Source: Nannocystis sp. (lineage in GTDB: Bacteria > Myxococcota_A > Polyangia > Nannocystales > Nannocystaceae). From it: a stretch of DNA of 64,000 bases. Location of the stretch: assembly GCA_016712315.1 (NCBI GenBank), contig JADJRG010000017.1:620001-684000 (forward strand), written 5' to 3'. Within the stretch, counting starts at the first letter, position 1, and the number at the start of each line of letters is the position of its first letter. Positions 10,513 to 18,784 of this stretch are shown piece by piece. The notes beneath the pieces were generated by a model. It was not told where the DNA came from. It worked only from the letters and a program-made list of their open reading frames with translations, and did no database searches. The translations under genes and the position numbers were made by a program.

Positions 10513-11639
10513 CGATGACGATCTCGAGCCACTTTGACGGCGGGAACATCGAGGTCCTGGGGGCGGAGGGCGCGGCGATCCGCTTGGCGATCCGCGGGGA
10601 CGTTGGCGGTGAGCACTACCAGTGGTTCTATTTTCGGCTGAGCGGGGGGCGCGGCGTGGCCTCGGAGCTGCACCTGAGCAACGCCGGCGGGGCGAGCTTC
10701 ACGGACGGGTGGGTGGGGTACCAAGCGGTGGCCTCGTACGATCGGCGGCGGTGGTTCCGCGTGCCGACGCGCTACGCGGACGGGTGCTTGACGATCTCGC
10801 ACACGCCGACGGAGGACTCGATCTACTACGCCTACTTCGCGCCGTACTCGCTGGAGCGGCACGCGGATCTGGTGGCGGGGTCGCTGGTGTCGCCGCTGGT
10901 GCGCCATGAGCTGCTGGGGTCGAGCGTGGACGGGCGTGATCTGGATCTGCTGATCGTGGGCGAGCCGGCGGCGAGCAAGCAGGTGGCGTGGATCATCGGC
11001 AGGCAGCACCCGGGCGAGACGATGGCGGAGTGGTTGATCGAGGGGCTGCTGGAGCGGCTGCTCGATCCCGAGGATCCGGTGTCGCGGGCGCTGCTGAGCC
11101 GCCTCGTTTTTTATGTGGTGCCGAATATGAACCCGGACGGGTCGGTTCGCGGGCATCTGCGCTGCAACGCGGCCGGCGCGAACCTGAACCGCGAGTGGCT
11201 GGCGCCGACGCGGGAGCGCTCGCCGGAGGTGCTTTTTACGCGGGCGCGGATGGCCGCGACCGGGGTGGATTTCTTCTTGGATGTGCACGGGGACGAGGGG
11301 CTGCCGTACAACTTCATCGCGGGGGCGGACGGGGTGCCCTCGCTGACGCCGCGGGTGGTGGCGCTGCAGGCGGACTACGAGGCGGCGCTGCGGGCGGCGA
11401 GCCCGGACTTTCAGAGCGCGCACGGCTATGAGGCGGCGCCGCCGGGGCAGGCGAACATGACGATGGCGACGAACTACGTCGCGGAGGCGCACGGCTGCTT
11501 GTCGATGACGCTGGAGCAGCCGTTTAAGGACAACGCGGACGCGCCGCTGCCGGAGGTGGGTTGGTCTCCCGAGCGGGCGCGCAAGCTGGGGCGGGCGAAC
11601 CTGGACGCGCTGCTGGCGGTGGCGGGGCGGCTGCGCTGA
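10509..11639 (+). CDS. M14-family cytosolic zinc carboxypeptidase
   Basis: 376 residues without a signal peptide. An N-terminal beta-rich domain (YQWFYFRLSG, about residues 37-46) precedes the catalytic domain, as in the cytosolic Nna1/CCP-like M14 group. Zinc ligands are H167 and E170 in RQHPGETMAEW and H260 in DVHGDE; NPDG and GANLNREW give the substrate-binding Asn-Arg pair, and E336 in MTLEQPF is the general base. The gene overlaps kbl by ATGA and is the third cistron of the threonine operon, so it may release amino acids from peptides inside the cell. Substrate preference (for example C-terminal Glu) is unknown. Confidence 0.88.
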
Positions 11640-11655
11640 TCGTCGTTCTTCTTTC

Positions 11656-12915
11656 TTATTGAGGGTTGGGGAGGAAGCCGCGGACGGCGATGAGGCGGTT
11701 TCCGCCGCCGAAGGTGGTGAAGAGGAAGTCGCCGCTCTCAGGGTCGAGGAAGGCCCCTTCGGCGCCGCTGAGGCCGGTGATGAAGTCGCGGCGGGTGGCG
11801 CCTATCGGGTCGCCCTCGGCGTTGACGTCGTAGGCGGCGATCTTGTTGGCCGAATACTCCGAGACGAGCATGCCGTTGACGGGGAAGCCGGGGTTCTCGG
11901 CGCCGATGTGGACGAAGCCCTCGGGGCCGCCGACGATCGTGGTCTTCAGGACAGCTCCGGTGACGTTGAAGGTGCCGTCGCCGTCGGGGCTGAGGTTCAG
12001 GGTGTACCATTGGCCGCCAGCCCAGCTCACGGCCTTGAGCTGGCCCTCGCCGCCGAAGCCCTTGGGGACGACGTTGAGGCCGCCAGGCGAGGGCACGACG
12101 CCGAGGGGGCCTAGATCGATGATCTTGTCGGTGACGAGGCTGCCGGGCTTTTGTTGGCCGAGCTGGTTGACGGGCCAACGCGCGAGGAAGAGCACGCCGT
12201 CTGGGCCGTAGGTGACGCCGCCGTCGTTGTACTCGGCCTCGGCGTAGGCGCTGATCGGGGCGCCGGACCAGCCGGTGATGTGACAGTCGGCGTCGCGGGT
12301 GATCTCGACGGCGTAGAGCTTGCCTTGGGTGGTGTTGGCGGCGCCGCCGATCAAGAGGGTGTAGGGGTCGCCTTGTTTGATGGTGAGGCCGCCCCAGTTG
12401 TTGGGCACGCCGTTGAGGTTGCCGAGGTCGTAGCAGGTGTAAAAAGGATCAAACTCGGGGGTGAGGTTGATCCCGGCTAAGGCGCAGTCGACAGGGGCGA
12501 CGGGGGGCTCGATGACGGTGCACGTGACGCCTCCGGTGGTGCTGTCAGAGTCGGAGTCGGAGTCGGAGTCGGAGTCGGAGTCGGAGTCAGAGTTGGTGTC
12601 TGAGTCAGAGGTCGCGTCGGTCGTGCTGGTCGCGTCGGAGGTGTCGGTGCTGGAGGTGTCGGTGCTGGCGGTGTCTGAGGTGCTGGCGGTGTCTGTGGTC
12701 GTGGCGTCTGTGGTCGTGGTCGTGGCGGTGGTGGTGCCGGGATCGGTGGTCGGCTGGTCGGTGTCGCTCTCGCTGCCGGTGCCGGGGCCGGAGGTGCTGG
12801 CGGTGGTTGAGGTGGTGGTCGTCGAGGTGTCGGTGTCGCTGGTCTCGCCCTGCCCGGGGGTGCAGGCGAGCAGCGAGAGCGAGGCGAGGGCGGCGTAGGG
12901 GCGAGAGAGCGACAT
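11656..12915 (-). CDS. Lipoprotein with Thr/Ser/Asp linker and beta-propeller-like domain
   Basis: 419 residues. The signal peptide ends in the LSLLAC lipobox (Cys18). Residues about 22-130 form a low-complexity Thr/Ser/Asp linker that includes an uninterrupted Asp-Ser run encoded by a hexamer repeat. The remainder has propeller-like strands such as GGLTIKQGDPYTLLIGG and EGAFLDPESGDFLFTTF, resembling a folded SMP-30/NHL-type six-bladed sensor, but no catalytic residues can be assigned. It is probably displayed on the outer membrane, the linker spanning the surface layer. Convergent with the threonine operon (16 bp apart), divergent from 13029. Confidence 0.75.
   Translation of the reverse strand: MSLSRPYAALASLSLLACTPGQGETSDTDTSTTTTSTTASTSGPGTGSESDTDQPTTDPGTTTATTTTTDATTTDTASTSDTASTDTSSTDTSDATSTTDATSDSDTNSDSDSDSDSDSDSDSDSTTGGVTCTVIEPPVAPVDCALAGINLTPEFDPFYTCYDLGNLNGVPNNWGGLTIKQGDPYTLLIGGAANTTQGKLYAVEITRDADCHITGWSGAPISAYAEAEYNDGGVTYGPDGVLFLARWPVNQLGQQKPGSLVTDKIIDLGPLGVVPSPGGLNVVPKGFGGEGQLKAVSWAGGQWYTLNLSPDGDGTFNVTGAVLKTTIVGGPEGFVHIGAENPGFPVNGMLVSEYSANKIAAYDVNAEGDPIGATRRDFITGLSGAEGAFLDPESGDFLFTTFGGGNRLIAVRGFLPNPQ
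12545..12592. repeat. Hexanucleotide tandem repeat coding for Asp-Ser linker
   Basis: Six perfect copies of TCGGAG (12551-12586) flanked on each side by the variant TCAGAG. Read on the minus strand this encodes eight Asp-Ser pairs in the linker of the lipoprotein at 11656-12915. Units of six keep the frame, so slippage would change linker length only. Confidence 0.9.
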
Positions 12916-13028
12916 CGTCGGATCTTAAAGGAACTCGGCGGTCGTCGGTGAGCGAGCGCGCGCGCGCTCGGTGCGGCGGGTGGCTCGCGATCTTGGGGCG
13001 CCTGGAGGAGAATCGCGGGCGGCCTTCG

Positions 13029-14036
13029 ATGGAGCTCGTCCTGGCAGCGGCGCGTTTGCTCGATCCGGTGGACGCCGCGCGCCGTCGGTGGCTGCGCGCG
13101 CTGGGATCGCTGGCGCGGCCTTTGATGCGCGATCGGGCGCTCCGGGTCGCGCTGGTGGCGTCGGGCGTGATCGTGTCGGCGACGACGGCGACGCTGCTGG
13201 CGCCGCTGCTGCTGCTGGCGCTAGGGCCGATCGTCTGGGGGGTGCCGCACTTGCTGGCGGATCTGCGGTACATGGTCGTTGGACCAGGTTATCACCGACG
13301 GTGGTCACTGGTGCTGCTGGCGGGCGCGCCGATCGTGGCGGTGGGGCTGGGCGCGGGGTTGCTTACGGGGCTGCTGGCGGCGGTCGCGGCGGCGCTGCTG
13401 GCGAGGGCGAGCTGGCGGCGGCGGCTGCTCGCGCTGGTCGGGATCGGCGCGCTGGGGGGTGGGCTTTGGGCGCTCGGCGGGGCGGCGGACGTCGTCTTCG
13501 CGCACGGGCATAACTTCGTGGCGGTGGCGCTGTGGTGGTGGTGGCGGCCGCGACGGGGGGCGCTGCGGTGGCTGCCGGTGGCGCTGTTCGCCGGTGCGAC
13601 GGCGCTGTTCTTGTCCGAGGTCGGGGCCCAGTGGGTGGCGGCGGTGGCGGGTTTTGGCTGGTCGTTGGGGCAGATGGGGGTCGAGTATCAGCTCTGGCGG
13701 TTGACGCCAGGGATCGAGGAGGCGCTCGGGATCCGCTTGGTGTTGCTCTTCGCGTTCGCGCAGGCGATTCATTATGCGGTGTGGCTGCACTTGATCCCCG
13801 ATGATGACCGCGAGCGGGCGACGCCGGCGACCTTCTCGCGCTCGTATCGCGAGCTGTGCGCGGCGATGGGGCCGTGGACGGTCGCGGTCGCGGGCGCGCT
13901 GGCGGCTGGTCTGGTCGGTTGGGCGCTCTTCGACCTGATGGCGGCGAACCACGGGTACTTCCGCTTGGCGCGCTTTCATGGGCACCTCGAGCTGTGCGCG
14001 GCGACGCTGCTGCTGCTGGAGGGGCGGCGGCGATGA
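13029..14036 (+). CDS. Polytopic membrane protein with intramembrane histidines (Brp/Blh-like, tentative)
   Basis: 335 residues, about eight hydrophobic helices. Histidines recur in or next to the helices: GVPHLLADLRY (about 80-90), FAHGHNFVAVALWWWW (about 158-173), AIHYAVWLHLIPDD (about 245-258) and FHGHLELCAATLL near the C-terminus. The pattern GxPHxxxD plus later His pairs is reminiscent of the Brp/Blh carotene dioxygenase superfamily, but I do not see a full match, so no reaction is assigned. ATG at 13029 is chosen because upstream codons look non-coding and overlap the divergent lipoprotein gene. Its stop overlaps the next gene by ATGA, and the two membrane proteins likely form a complex. 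Confidence 0.6.
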   Translation: MELVLAAARLLDPVDAARRRWLRALGSLARPLMRDRALRVALVASGVIVSATTATLLAPLLLLALGPIVWGVPHLLADLRYMVVGPGYHRRWSLVLLAGAPIVAVGLGAGLLTGLLAAVAAALLARASWRRRLLALVGIGALGGGLWALGGAADVVFAHGHNFVAVALWWWWRPRRGALRWLPVALFAGATALFLSEVGAQWVAAVAGFGWSLGQMGVEYQLWRLTPGIEEALGIRLVLLFAFAQAIHYAVWLHLIPDDDRERATPATFSRSYRELCAAMGPWTVAVAGALAAGLVGWALFDLMAANHGYFRLARFHGHLELCAATLLLLEGRRR

Positions 14037-14398
14037 AGCTGGCGATCACGCCGGAGCTGTGGTTCTCGGCGTTCATCCTCACGCAGGCGGTGGAGGCGCC
14101 GATCTACGTGTGGGCGAGCCGCGGGGGGCAGTGGCGGTGGCGGCGGCGGCTGGCGGTGGCCCTCGGGGCGAGCGCGCTCACGCACCCGGTGGTGTGGTGG
14201 GTGATCCCGCGCCTGGAGTGGTCCAGCTATCGCGCGTACTTCATCGCGGCGGAGGGCTTCGCGCTGGTGGCGGAGGCGCTGCTGCTGGTGCTCGCCCTAA
14301 AGAAGAGGATCGCCGCGGCGTTGGCGTGGTCGCTGCTGGCGAACGGGGCGAGCGTGGCTGTCGGTCGGCTCTTGCGCGAGCTGTTTGGATGGCCTTGA
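14033..14398 (+). CDS. Small polytopic membrane protein
   Basis: 121 residues with four predicted hydrophobic segments. Conserved-looking polar residues lie inside them: QAVEAPIYVW, LTHPVVWWVIP and YRAYFIAAEGFALVAEALL. Similar small integral membrane proteins with a THPxxW motif are found in many bacteria without assigned function. It is translationally coupled (ATGA overlap) to the preceding His-containing membrane protein. Confidence 0.7.
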   Translation: MKLAITPELWFSAFILTQAVEAPIYVWASRGGQWRWRRRLAVALGASALTHPVVWWVIPRLEWSSYRAYFIAAEGFALVAEALLLVLALKKRIAAALAWSLLANGASVAVGRLLRELFGWP

Positions 14399-14444
14399 GG
14401 ACAGGTCGCTGCGGCGAGGTGGCGCCGGGGGCGAGGTGTCTGGC

Positions 14445-15470
14445 ATGCTGGACCTCGTGATGAAGGCGCCGCCGAGCTTCAGCCGTGGAGGGCGCGCGTT
14501 CGCGCTGCTCTTGCTCTCGATCTCGTGCTCGCGCGGCGGTGGGGCGCAGGGAGGCGTCGAGGTGGCGCCCGTCGCGGAGGCGCCGGTGGAGGCAGCCGCG
14601 GTCGTGGCGGCGCCGGTGGACGTCGCTGTGAAGGCGCCGGTCACTCCGGCGGGCACTGCGTCGGGGGCTAGGCCGGCGGGGCCGGTGGAGCCAGTCGGAC
14701 CGGTAGGACAGGTGGGGCCGCCGACGGGCGCGCCGGTGGTGGTAGGCCCGGCTGGGCCGGTGAGCCCGACGGGGCAGCCGATCGTGGGGCCGCCGACGGG
14801 GCCGGTGATCGCGGGGCCCGTGACGCCGAGCGCGGGGGAGTTGGCGGAGCTGATGGCGTCGGTGAACCGGAAGATGGTGCACGACGACGGCAAGGGGTGC
14901 CTCGCGGAGCTGGCGCGGGTGGAGGCGATCGACCCGCGGCTGGCGAAGACGATGGTGGTGGTCCGGGCGCAGTGCGAGATGCTGGTGGGGCGCTGCGAGC
15001 TGGGGAAGCGGATGATCGCGGACTACTACCGCGACCAGGCGGGCTTCGGCGAGACGATGGCGATCCGCAGCGCGGAGTCGATCGCGGCGATGCGCTGCCG
15101 CGGCGGTGACATCAGCGAGCGCGACCAGCTCTTACAGGCGCTGTGGGAGCTGTCCGATGGCGCCTACATGAACGAGCGGTCGGCCCGGTCTTGCCTCGAT
15201 AACATCGCGAAGGTGCGGCGCCTGGGGCCGCGGGTGCAACCACGTGACCCAGAGGACAGCCAGGTGCGGGGCGGGCAGCAGGCGCTTTTTCATACGGGGG
15301 CAGCGTGCTTGGCGCGGGCGGGCGACTGCGGGGGAGCGTGGCGGGTCTACTGGGATAATTTTCCGGCGGGCTCGCTGGACTCGGTGCCGGAGGCGGCGCA
15401 GCGCCGGACGATCGTGGAGGAGTCGTTTCGGTCGAGCATCGAGCGCTGCAAGGCGGCGAAGCTGCCCTGA
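14445..15470 (+). CDS. Lipoprotein with Pro/Gly/Val linker and Cys-paired helical repeat domain
   Basis: 341 residues. ATG at 14445 is preferred because GAGG at 14433-14436 is 8 bases upstream; ATG at 14460 is an alternative. The signal peptide ends in LLLSISC (lipobox). A Pro/Gly/Val/Ala linker with GPP and GPV units spans about residues 30-125. The C-terminal domain contains GKGCLAELARVE, VRAQCEMLVGRCELGKRM, RSCLDNIAKVRRLGPRV and TGAACLARAGDCGGAW. The same blocks recur in the protein encoded at 15723-17237, so the two genes arose by duplication. Function unknown; the helical, TPR-like spacing and paired cysteines suggest a disulfide-stabilised binding domain. Confidence 0.75.
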   Translation: MLDLVMKAPPSFSRGGRAFALLLLSISCSRGGGAQGGVEVAPVAEAPVEAAAVVAAPVDVAVKAPVTPAGTASGARPAGPVEPVGPVGQVGPPTGAPVVVGPAGPVSPTGQPIVGPPTGPVIAGPVTPSAGELAELMASVNRKMVHDDGKGCLAELARVEAIDPRLAKTMVVVRAQCEMLVGRCELGKRMIADYYRDQAGFGETMAIRSAESIAAMRCRGGDISERDQLLQALWELSDGAYMNERSARSCLDNIAKVRRLGPRVQPRDPEDSQVRGGQQALFHTGAACLARAGDCGGAWRVYWDNFPAGSLDSVPEAAQRRTIVEESFRSSIERCKAAKLP

Positions 15471-15722
15471 TGAAGACGTCAGCCGCGGCGCTCGGGGGCC
15501 GTGGCGCTTCGTAGGCGGCAAATTGTGTGAGCTGCGATCGCTGGGCTCGCCGGGGTAACGGCGTTCTAGGGCCGGAGCCCGCCGCGGGGCGGTCGTTGGC
15601 GCTCGGGCAGGGCGGTAAGCGCTCGACATGGGGGCGTAGATCGGGGAGTCTGCGCCGCGCGCGGCGGTTCGACCGCGCCACTCTCGAAGAAGCAAGAGCC
15701 AGACGTGTCGGAGCAGAAGTCG

Positions 15723-17237
15723 ATGTCCAAGAAGATCGTGACCGTGAGCCTGGGTGCGCTGTGGTTGGTCGCTGCTGCGAGCTGCGTGAAGGTGCCGAGC
15801 TCGAAGAACGAGAACGAGAGCGGCCAGTCGAAGATGATGAACGACACCTTCGCCGGCAAGAACAAGTGCAACCCGGAGAACCACGACCGGCCCTTCATCA
15901 TCGAGTGGGACGCGACCGACATGTCGAGCTTCGAGTCGTACGCGGCGAACGACATGGTGATGGTGCAGTACGAGGGCTGCAAGCTGACGGTGATCGACTC
16001 GTGCCGCGATGACTCGGTGCGCGGCTCGCTGGGCTCGTATAAGGCGGTGGAGTGGACGAGCGGCTCGCTCGAGTCGATCGACATCGCCGACGAGAACGAG
16101 CTGTACGCGAAGCTGCCGCTGGGCGAGGCGACGCTGGGCGGGCGGGTGCGCTCGGGCGAGAAGTTCAAGATGGAGTACTACGTGGCGGGCACGCGCACAG
16201 CGACCCGCAACAAGGTGTACTCGGCCGACCTCGCGGAGAAGGACGGCTGCGAGGACGTGACCCACTTCGTCTACGCGTACAACTTGGGGGCCTTCGCGCT
16301 GGGGTCGGTGCAGTCGCTCGAGGCGAGCGCGGGCGGCAGCATCTACGGCTTCGGCGCGGGCGGTAACAAGTCGACGACGCGCAAGGCGGACAAGAAGGGC
16401 GGGGATCTGCAGAAGTGCCAGTCGGACTCGGCGAAGGAGATCGACGGCTGCAAGGTGCCGGTGCGCCTGACGCTGCGTCCAGTGACCGCGGGCGAGAACC
16501 CGAAGCAAGAGGCGGACCGCGCCCCCGACACCGACACGTCGCTGAACGCGGCCGCACAGCTCGAGATGAAGATCGAGGCGACGGGGAAGGCCGGTCAGCT
16601 CCTCGAGGCGGCGCGCGAGCGCCTCAACGCGAAGGACGGCAAGGCCTGCCTCGCGGAGCTGGACAAGTACGACAAGATCGAGGCGAAGAAGCAGTCGACG
16701 GACCCGAAGTCCGGCATGCCGTCGCTCACGCGCGGACAGTGTCTGATGGTCGCCGGGAAGTGCGAGCCGGGCAAGGTGATGGTCCGGAAGTGGATGGAGA
16801 ACAACAACTCCACGGGGATGGGCTCCGATCAGATCGACCAAGTGGTGAGCAGCTACGTGAGCCTTTGGTGCCAAGGCGCCTTGGCGCCGCGCGATGCGGT
16901 GAAGAAGGCGTTCTACGAGCTGACGATGGGCATGGGGAGCAAGAAGGCGCCGAAGGAGTGCCAAGACAACTACGCGACGGTGCGTAAGCTAGGGCCGACG
17001 CTGAAGCTCAACGAGGATGAAGACGAGGACAAGATGATCCTCGATCAGATGAAGAACGCGTACTACTACGCGGGCTCCTGTCTGGTGAAAGCCGGGGACT
17101 GCGCCGCGGCGTGGAAGGCCTTCAACAGTGGTTACCCGGTGGAGAACCTCGCGAACGTGAAGGACCAAGCGACGAAGGACTCGATCATCAAGTCGAACTT
17201 CGAGTCGAGCTTCGCGAAGTGCAAAGACAAGGCCTGA
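15723..17237 (+). CDS. Lipoprotein, paralog of the preceding gene with an extra N-terminal domain
   Basis: 504 residues from ATG 15723, which has GGAG about 9 bases upstream; the GTG at 15705 is less likely. MSKKIVTVSLGALWLVAAASC is a classic lipoprotein signal (Cys21). The region to about residue 270 contains several Cys residues and beta-type sequence (YEGCKLTVIDSC, VTHFVYAYNLGAFALG) and is absent from the paralog. The C-terminal 230 residues repeat the paralog's layout: GKACLAELDKYDKIE, RGQCLMVAGKCEPGK, KECQDNYATVRKLGP and AGSCLVKAGDCAAAW. Intergenic 15471-15722 separates the two; it shows no gene. Confidence 0.75.
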   Translation: MSKKIVTVSLGALWLVAAASCVKVPSSKNENESGQSKMMNDTFAGKNKCNPENHDRPFIIEWDATDMSSFESYAANDMVMVQYEGCKLTVIDSCRDDSVRGSLGSYKAVEWTSGSLESIDIADENELYAKLPLGEATLGGRVRSGEKFKMEYYVAGTRTATRNKVYSADLAEKDGCEDVTHFVYAYNLGAFALGSVQSLEASAGGSIYGFGAGGNKSTTRKADKKGGDLQKCQSDSAKEIDGCKVPVRLTLRPVTAGENPKQEADRAPDTDTSLNAAAQLEMKIEATGKAGQLLEAARERLNAKDGKACLAELDKYDKIEAKKQSTDPKSGMPSLTRGQCLMVAGKCEPGKVMVRKWMENNNSTGMGSDQIDQVVSSYVSLWCQGALAPRDAVKKAFYELTMGMGSKKAPKECQDNYATVRKLGPTLKLNEDEDEDKMILDQMKNAYYYAGSCLVKAGDCAAAWKAFNSGYPVENLANVKDQATKDSIIKSNFESSFAKCKDKA

Positions 17238-17268
17238 TCGCTTAGCGAAGCTCGCGGCGTCGACCTCG

Positions 17269-17301
17269 CGAGCCCGTGCCTCGGTGACGAGGCCGGGCTC
17301 G
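17269..17301 (+). terminator. Strong hairpin after the 15723-17237 gene
   Basis: CGAGCCCGTGCCTCG pairs with CGAGGCCGGGCTCG across a GTGA loop, leaving one bulged T. The 3' flank is GCCCCTATTT, so the U tract is poor. It lies 31 bp past the stop codon and could terminate or stabilise the transcript. Confidence 0.5.
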
Positions 17302-17381
17302 CCCCTATTTCGGCGTATGGGTCGCGTATAGGCGCGAAGGTCGTGGATGCGCGGGTTCGCGCGATCGGGTAGGCTGCGCGC

Positions 17382-18458
17382 ATGCGAGCGAGTTTTCCGG
17401 GTACAGGGCGCATCGCCTGGGGGGTGCTGCTGGCGATCGCGTGCAGCAGCGATGACCAAGGGAGCGTGACCGAGGCGAGCAGCACGAGCAGCACGAGCAG
17501 CACGAGCAGCACGAGCAGCACGAGCAGCACGAGCAGCACGAGCAGTACGAGCAGCACGAGCAGCACGAGCAGCACGAGCGGCGCCGAGAGCTCGACCAGC
17601 GAGGGAGAGAGCAGCGGCGCGAGCGAGGGGACGACCCGCGGATCGGAGGGCACCGGCGCGAGCGCGGGCACGACGGGCGAGGGCACGACGAGCGAGGGGA
17701 TGACGAGCGAAGGAACGACGAGCGAAGGGACGACGGGCGAGCCGGGGTTGGAGCTGCCGTGGGGGTGGATCGCGGCGCTGGACCAGGGGATCCGCGATGA
17801 TAGCTACGGGCTGGGGCACTTTCAGGCGCCTCGCCAGGGCTACAAACACAGCGGGATCGACTTCTTGATGCCGGTGGGCACGACGCTGCTCTCGCCGTGC
17901 GCGGGCTCGTACTTGGCGGGCTACGACGGCGGCTACGGCAACTGGGTGCAGGTGATCTGTAAGGTGCCGCCGTCGATCGCGGGCGACCAGGCGATCTTCG
18001 CGTCGATGTTGTATGCGCACCTGAACGCGACGGCGGTGCCGATTACGGGGATCGATCCGAATAAGGCCGGCAAGGTGAGCCAAGGGCAGACGCTCGGGAC
18101 GGCGGGCAAGTCGGGGAACGCGGGAGCGGCGGGGATCCACGCGCACCTCCACTTCGAGGTGGCGCTGCACAGCTCGGAGCTGGCTGGGCTGCAAGAGGCG
18201 CACATCTCCGGCGCAGACGGCGATAACGCGGCGGCGATGGCGCTGCGGGCGTCGATCAAGGCGGCCTGTCTGGAGCCGACAGGCTTCGCGCCGACGAAGG
18301 CGACGTTGAACATAGGGCGACGGATCGATCCGTTCATCTTCTTGACCTGCCTCAGCGCCGAGAAGCCGCCGCTGACGACGCCGCAGATCCAGGCGCTGCA
18401 CTCGTGGAGCGCGGACTACACGGCGGAGACGTTCGACGTCGACGTCGGTTTGCCGTGA
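17382..18458 (+). CDS. Surface lipoprotein with M23 (LytM) metallopeptidase domain
   Basis: 358 residues. The signal peptide ends in LLAIAC (lipobox Cys21), followed by a Ser-Ser-Thr tandem linker (residues about 33-65) and a Glu/Gly/Thr-rich stretch to about 125. The rest is an M23 peptidase domain: H156 and D160 in KHSGIDF and the H255-L-H257 pair in HAHLHFEV are the zinc ligands and catalytic His. M23 enzymes cut peptide bridges of peptidoglycan or act as elastases; a tethered outer-membrane version could act on its own wall or on prey. Active-site residues are complete, so activity is likely. Confidence 0.88.
   Translation: MRASFPGTGRIAWGVLLAIACSSDDQGSVTEASSTSSTSSTSSTSSTSSTSSTSSTSSTSSTSSTSGAESSTSEGESSGASEGTTRGSEGTGASAGTTGEGTTSEGMTSEGTTSEGTTGEPGLELPWGWIAALDQGIRDDSYGLGHFQAPRQGYKHSGIDFLMPVGTTLLSPCAGSYLAGYDGGYGNWVQVICKVPPSIAGDQAIFASMLYAHLNATAVPITGIDPNKAGKVSQGQTLGTAGKSGNAGAAGIHAHLHFEVALHSSELAGLQEAHISGADGDNAAAMALRASIKAACLEPTGFAPTKATLNIGRRIDPFIFLTCLSAEKPPLTTPQIQALHSWSADYTAETFDVDVGLP
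17478..17576 (+). repeat. 9-bp tandem repeat (AGCAGCACG x11) coding for Ser-Ser-Thr
   Basis: Eleven in-frame 9-bp units, one with a single change (AGCAGTACG), encode the linker of the M23 lipoprotein. The near identity at DNA level suggests recent expansion or homogenisation by slippage. Confidence 0.95.
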
Positions 18459-18511
18459 GCGAGGCGCGGCTGTATCTCCCTCAGATCAAGCGGCGCAACT
18501 ACGCTCTCTTC

Positions 18512-18751
18512 ATGCGCCTCAACGTTGAAACGTTCAATCTCAACCACATCGAGCGGACCCTCTGCCTGGAGGCGCTCGTCACCTCCGGGACGATCGTCGA
18601 CGCCGCCCAGCTCCTCGGGATCACCCGCCACGCGCTGAAGCGCCGGATCCTCAAGCACAAGATCGAGTGGCCGCAGCGCCAGGTGGCGTCGACGTCGCCG
18701 GCGGTGACGGCCGAGGTGAAGGTGGAGGCCGCGGCCAGCCCGATCGGGTAA
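18512..18751 (+). CDS. Small Fis-type HTH DNA-binding protein
   Basis: 79 residues from ATG 18512. LEALVTSGTIVDAAQLLGITRHALKRRILKH is a Fis-family helix-turn-helix (helix, turn at LLGI, recognition helix HALKRRI), the domain otherwise found at the C-terminus of NtrC-type activators. The protein lacks AAA+ and receiver domains and ends in a disordered Ala/Val/Glu tail. It starts 53 bp after the M23 gene and lies 33 bp before the WYL regulator on the same strand, so the two regulators may be co-transcribed. A longer reading from 18404 would overlap the M23 gene and is not preferred. Confidence 0.7.
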   Translation: MRLNVETFNLNHIERTLCLEALVTSGTIVDAAQLLGITRHALKRRILKHKIEWPQRQVASTSPAVTAEVKVEAAASPIG

Positions 18752-18784
18752 GGTCGCGGTCGCGGCAGCGCCCGCAGGAGCGTC

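Noticed and set aside
15471..15722. A small gene in the 252-bp gap between the paralogous lipoproteins
   Set aside because: Only short frames without coding character or Shine-Dalgarno; treated as intergenic.
17478..17576. CRISPR-like regular repeats
   Set aside because: Units are 9 bp with no spacers and are read in-frame as a Ser-Ser-Thr linker; no cas genes are near.
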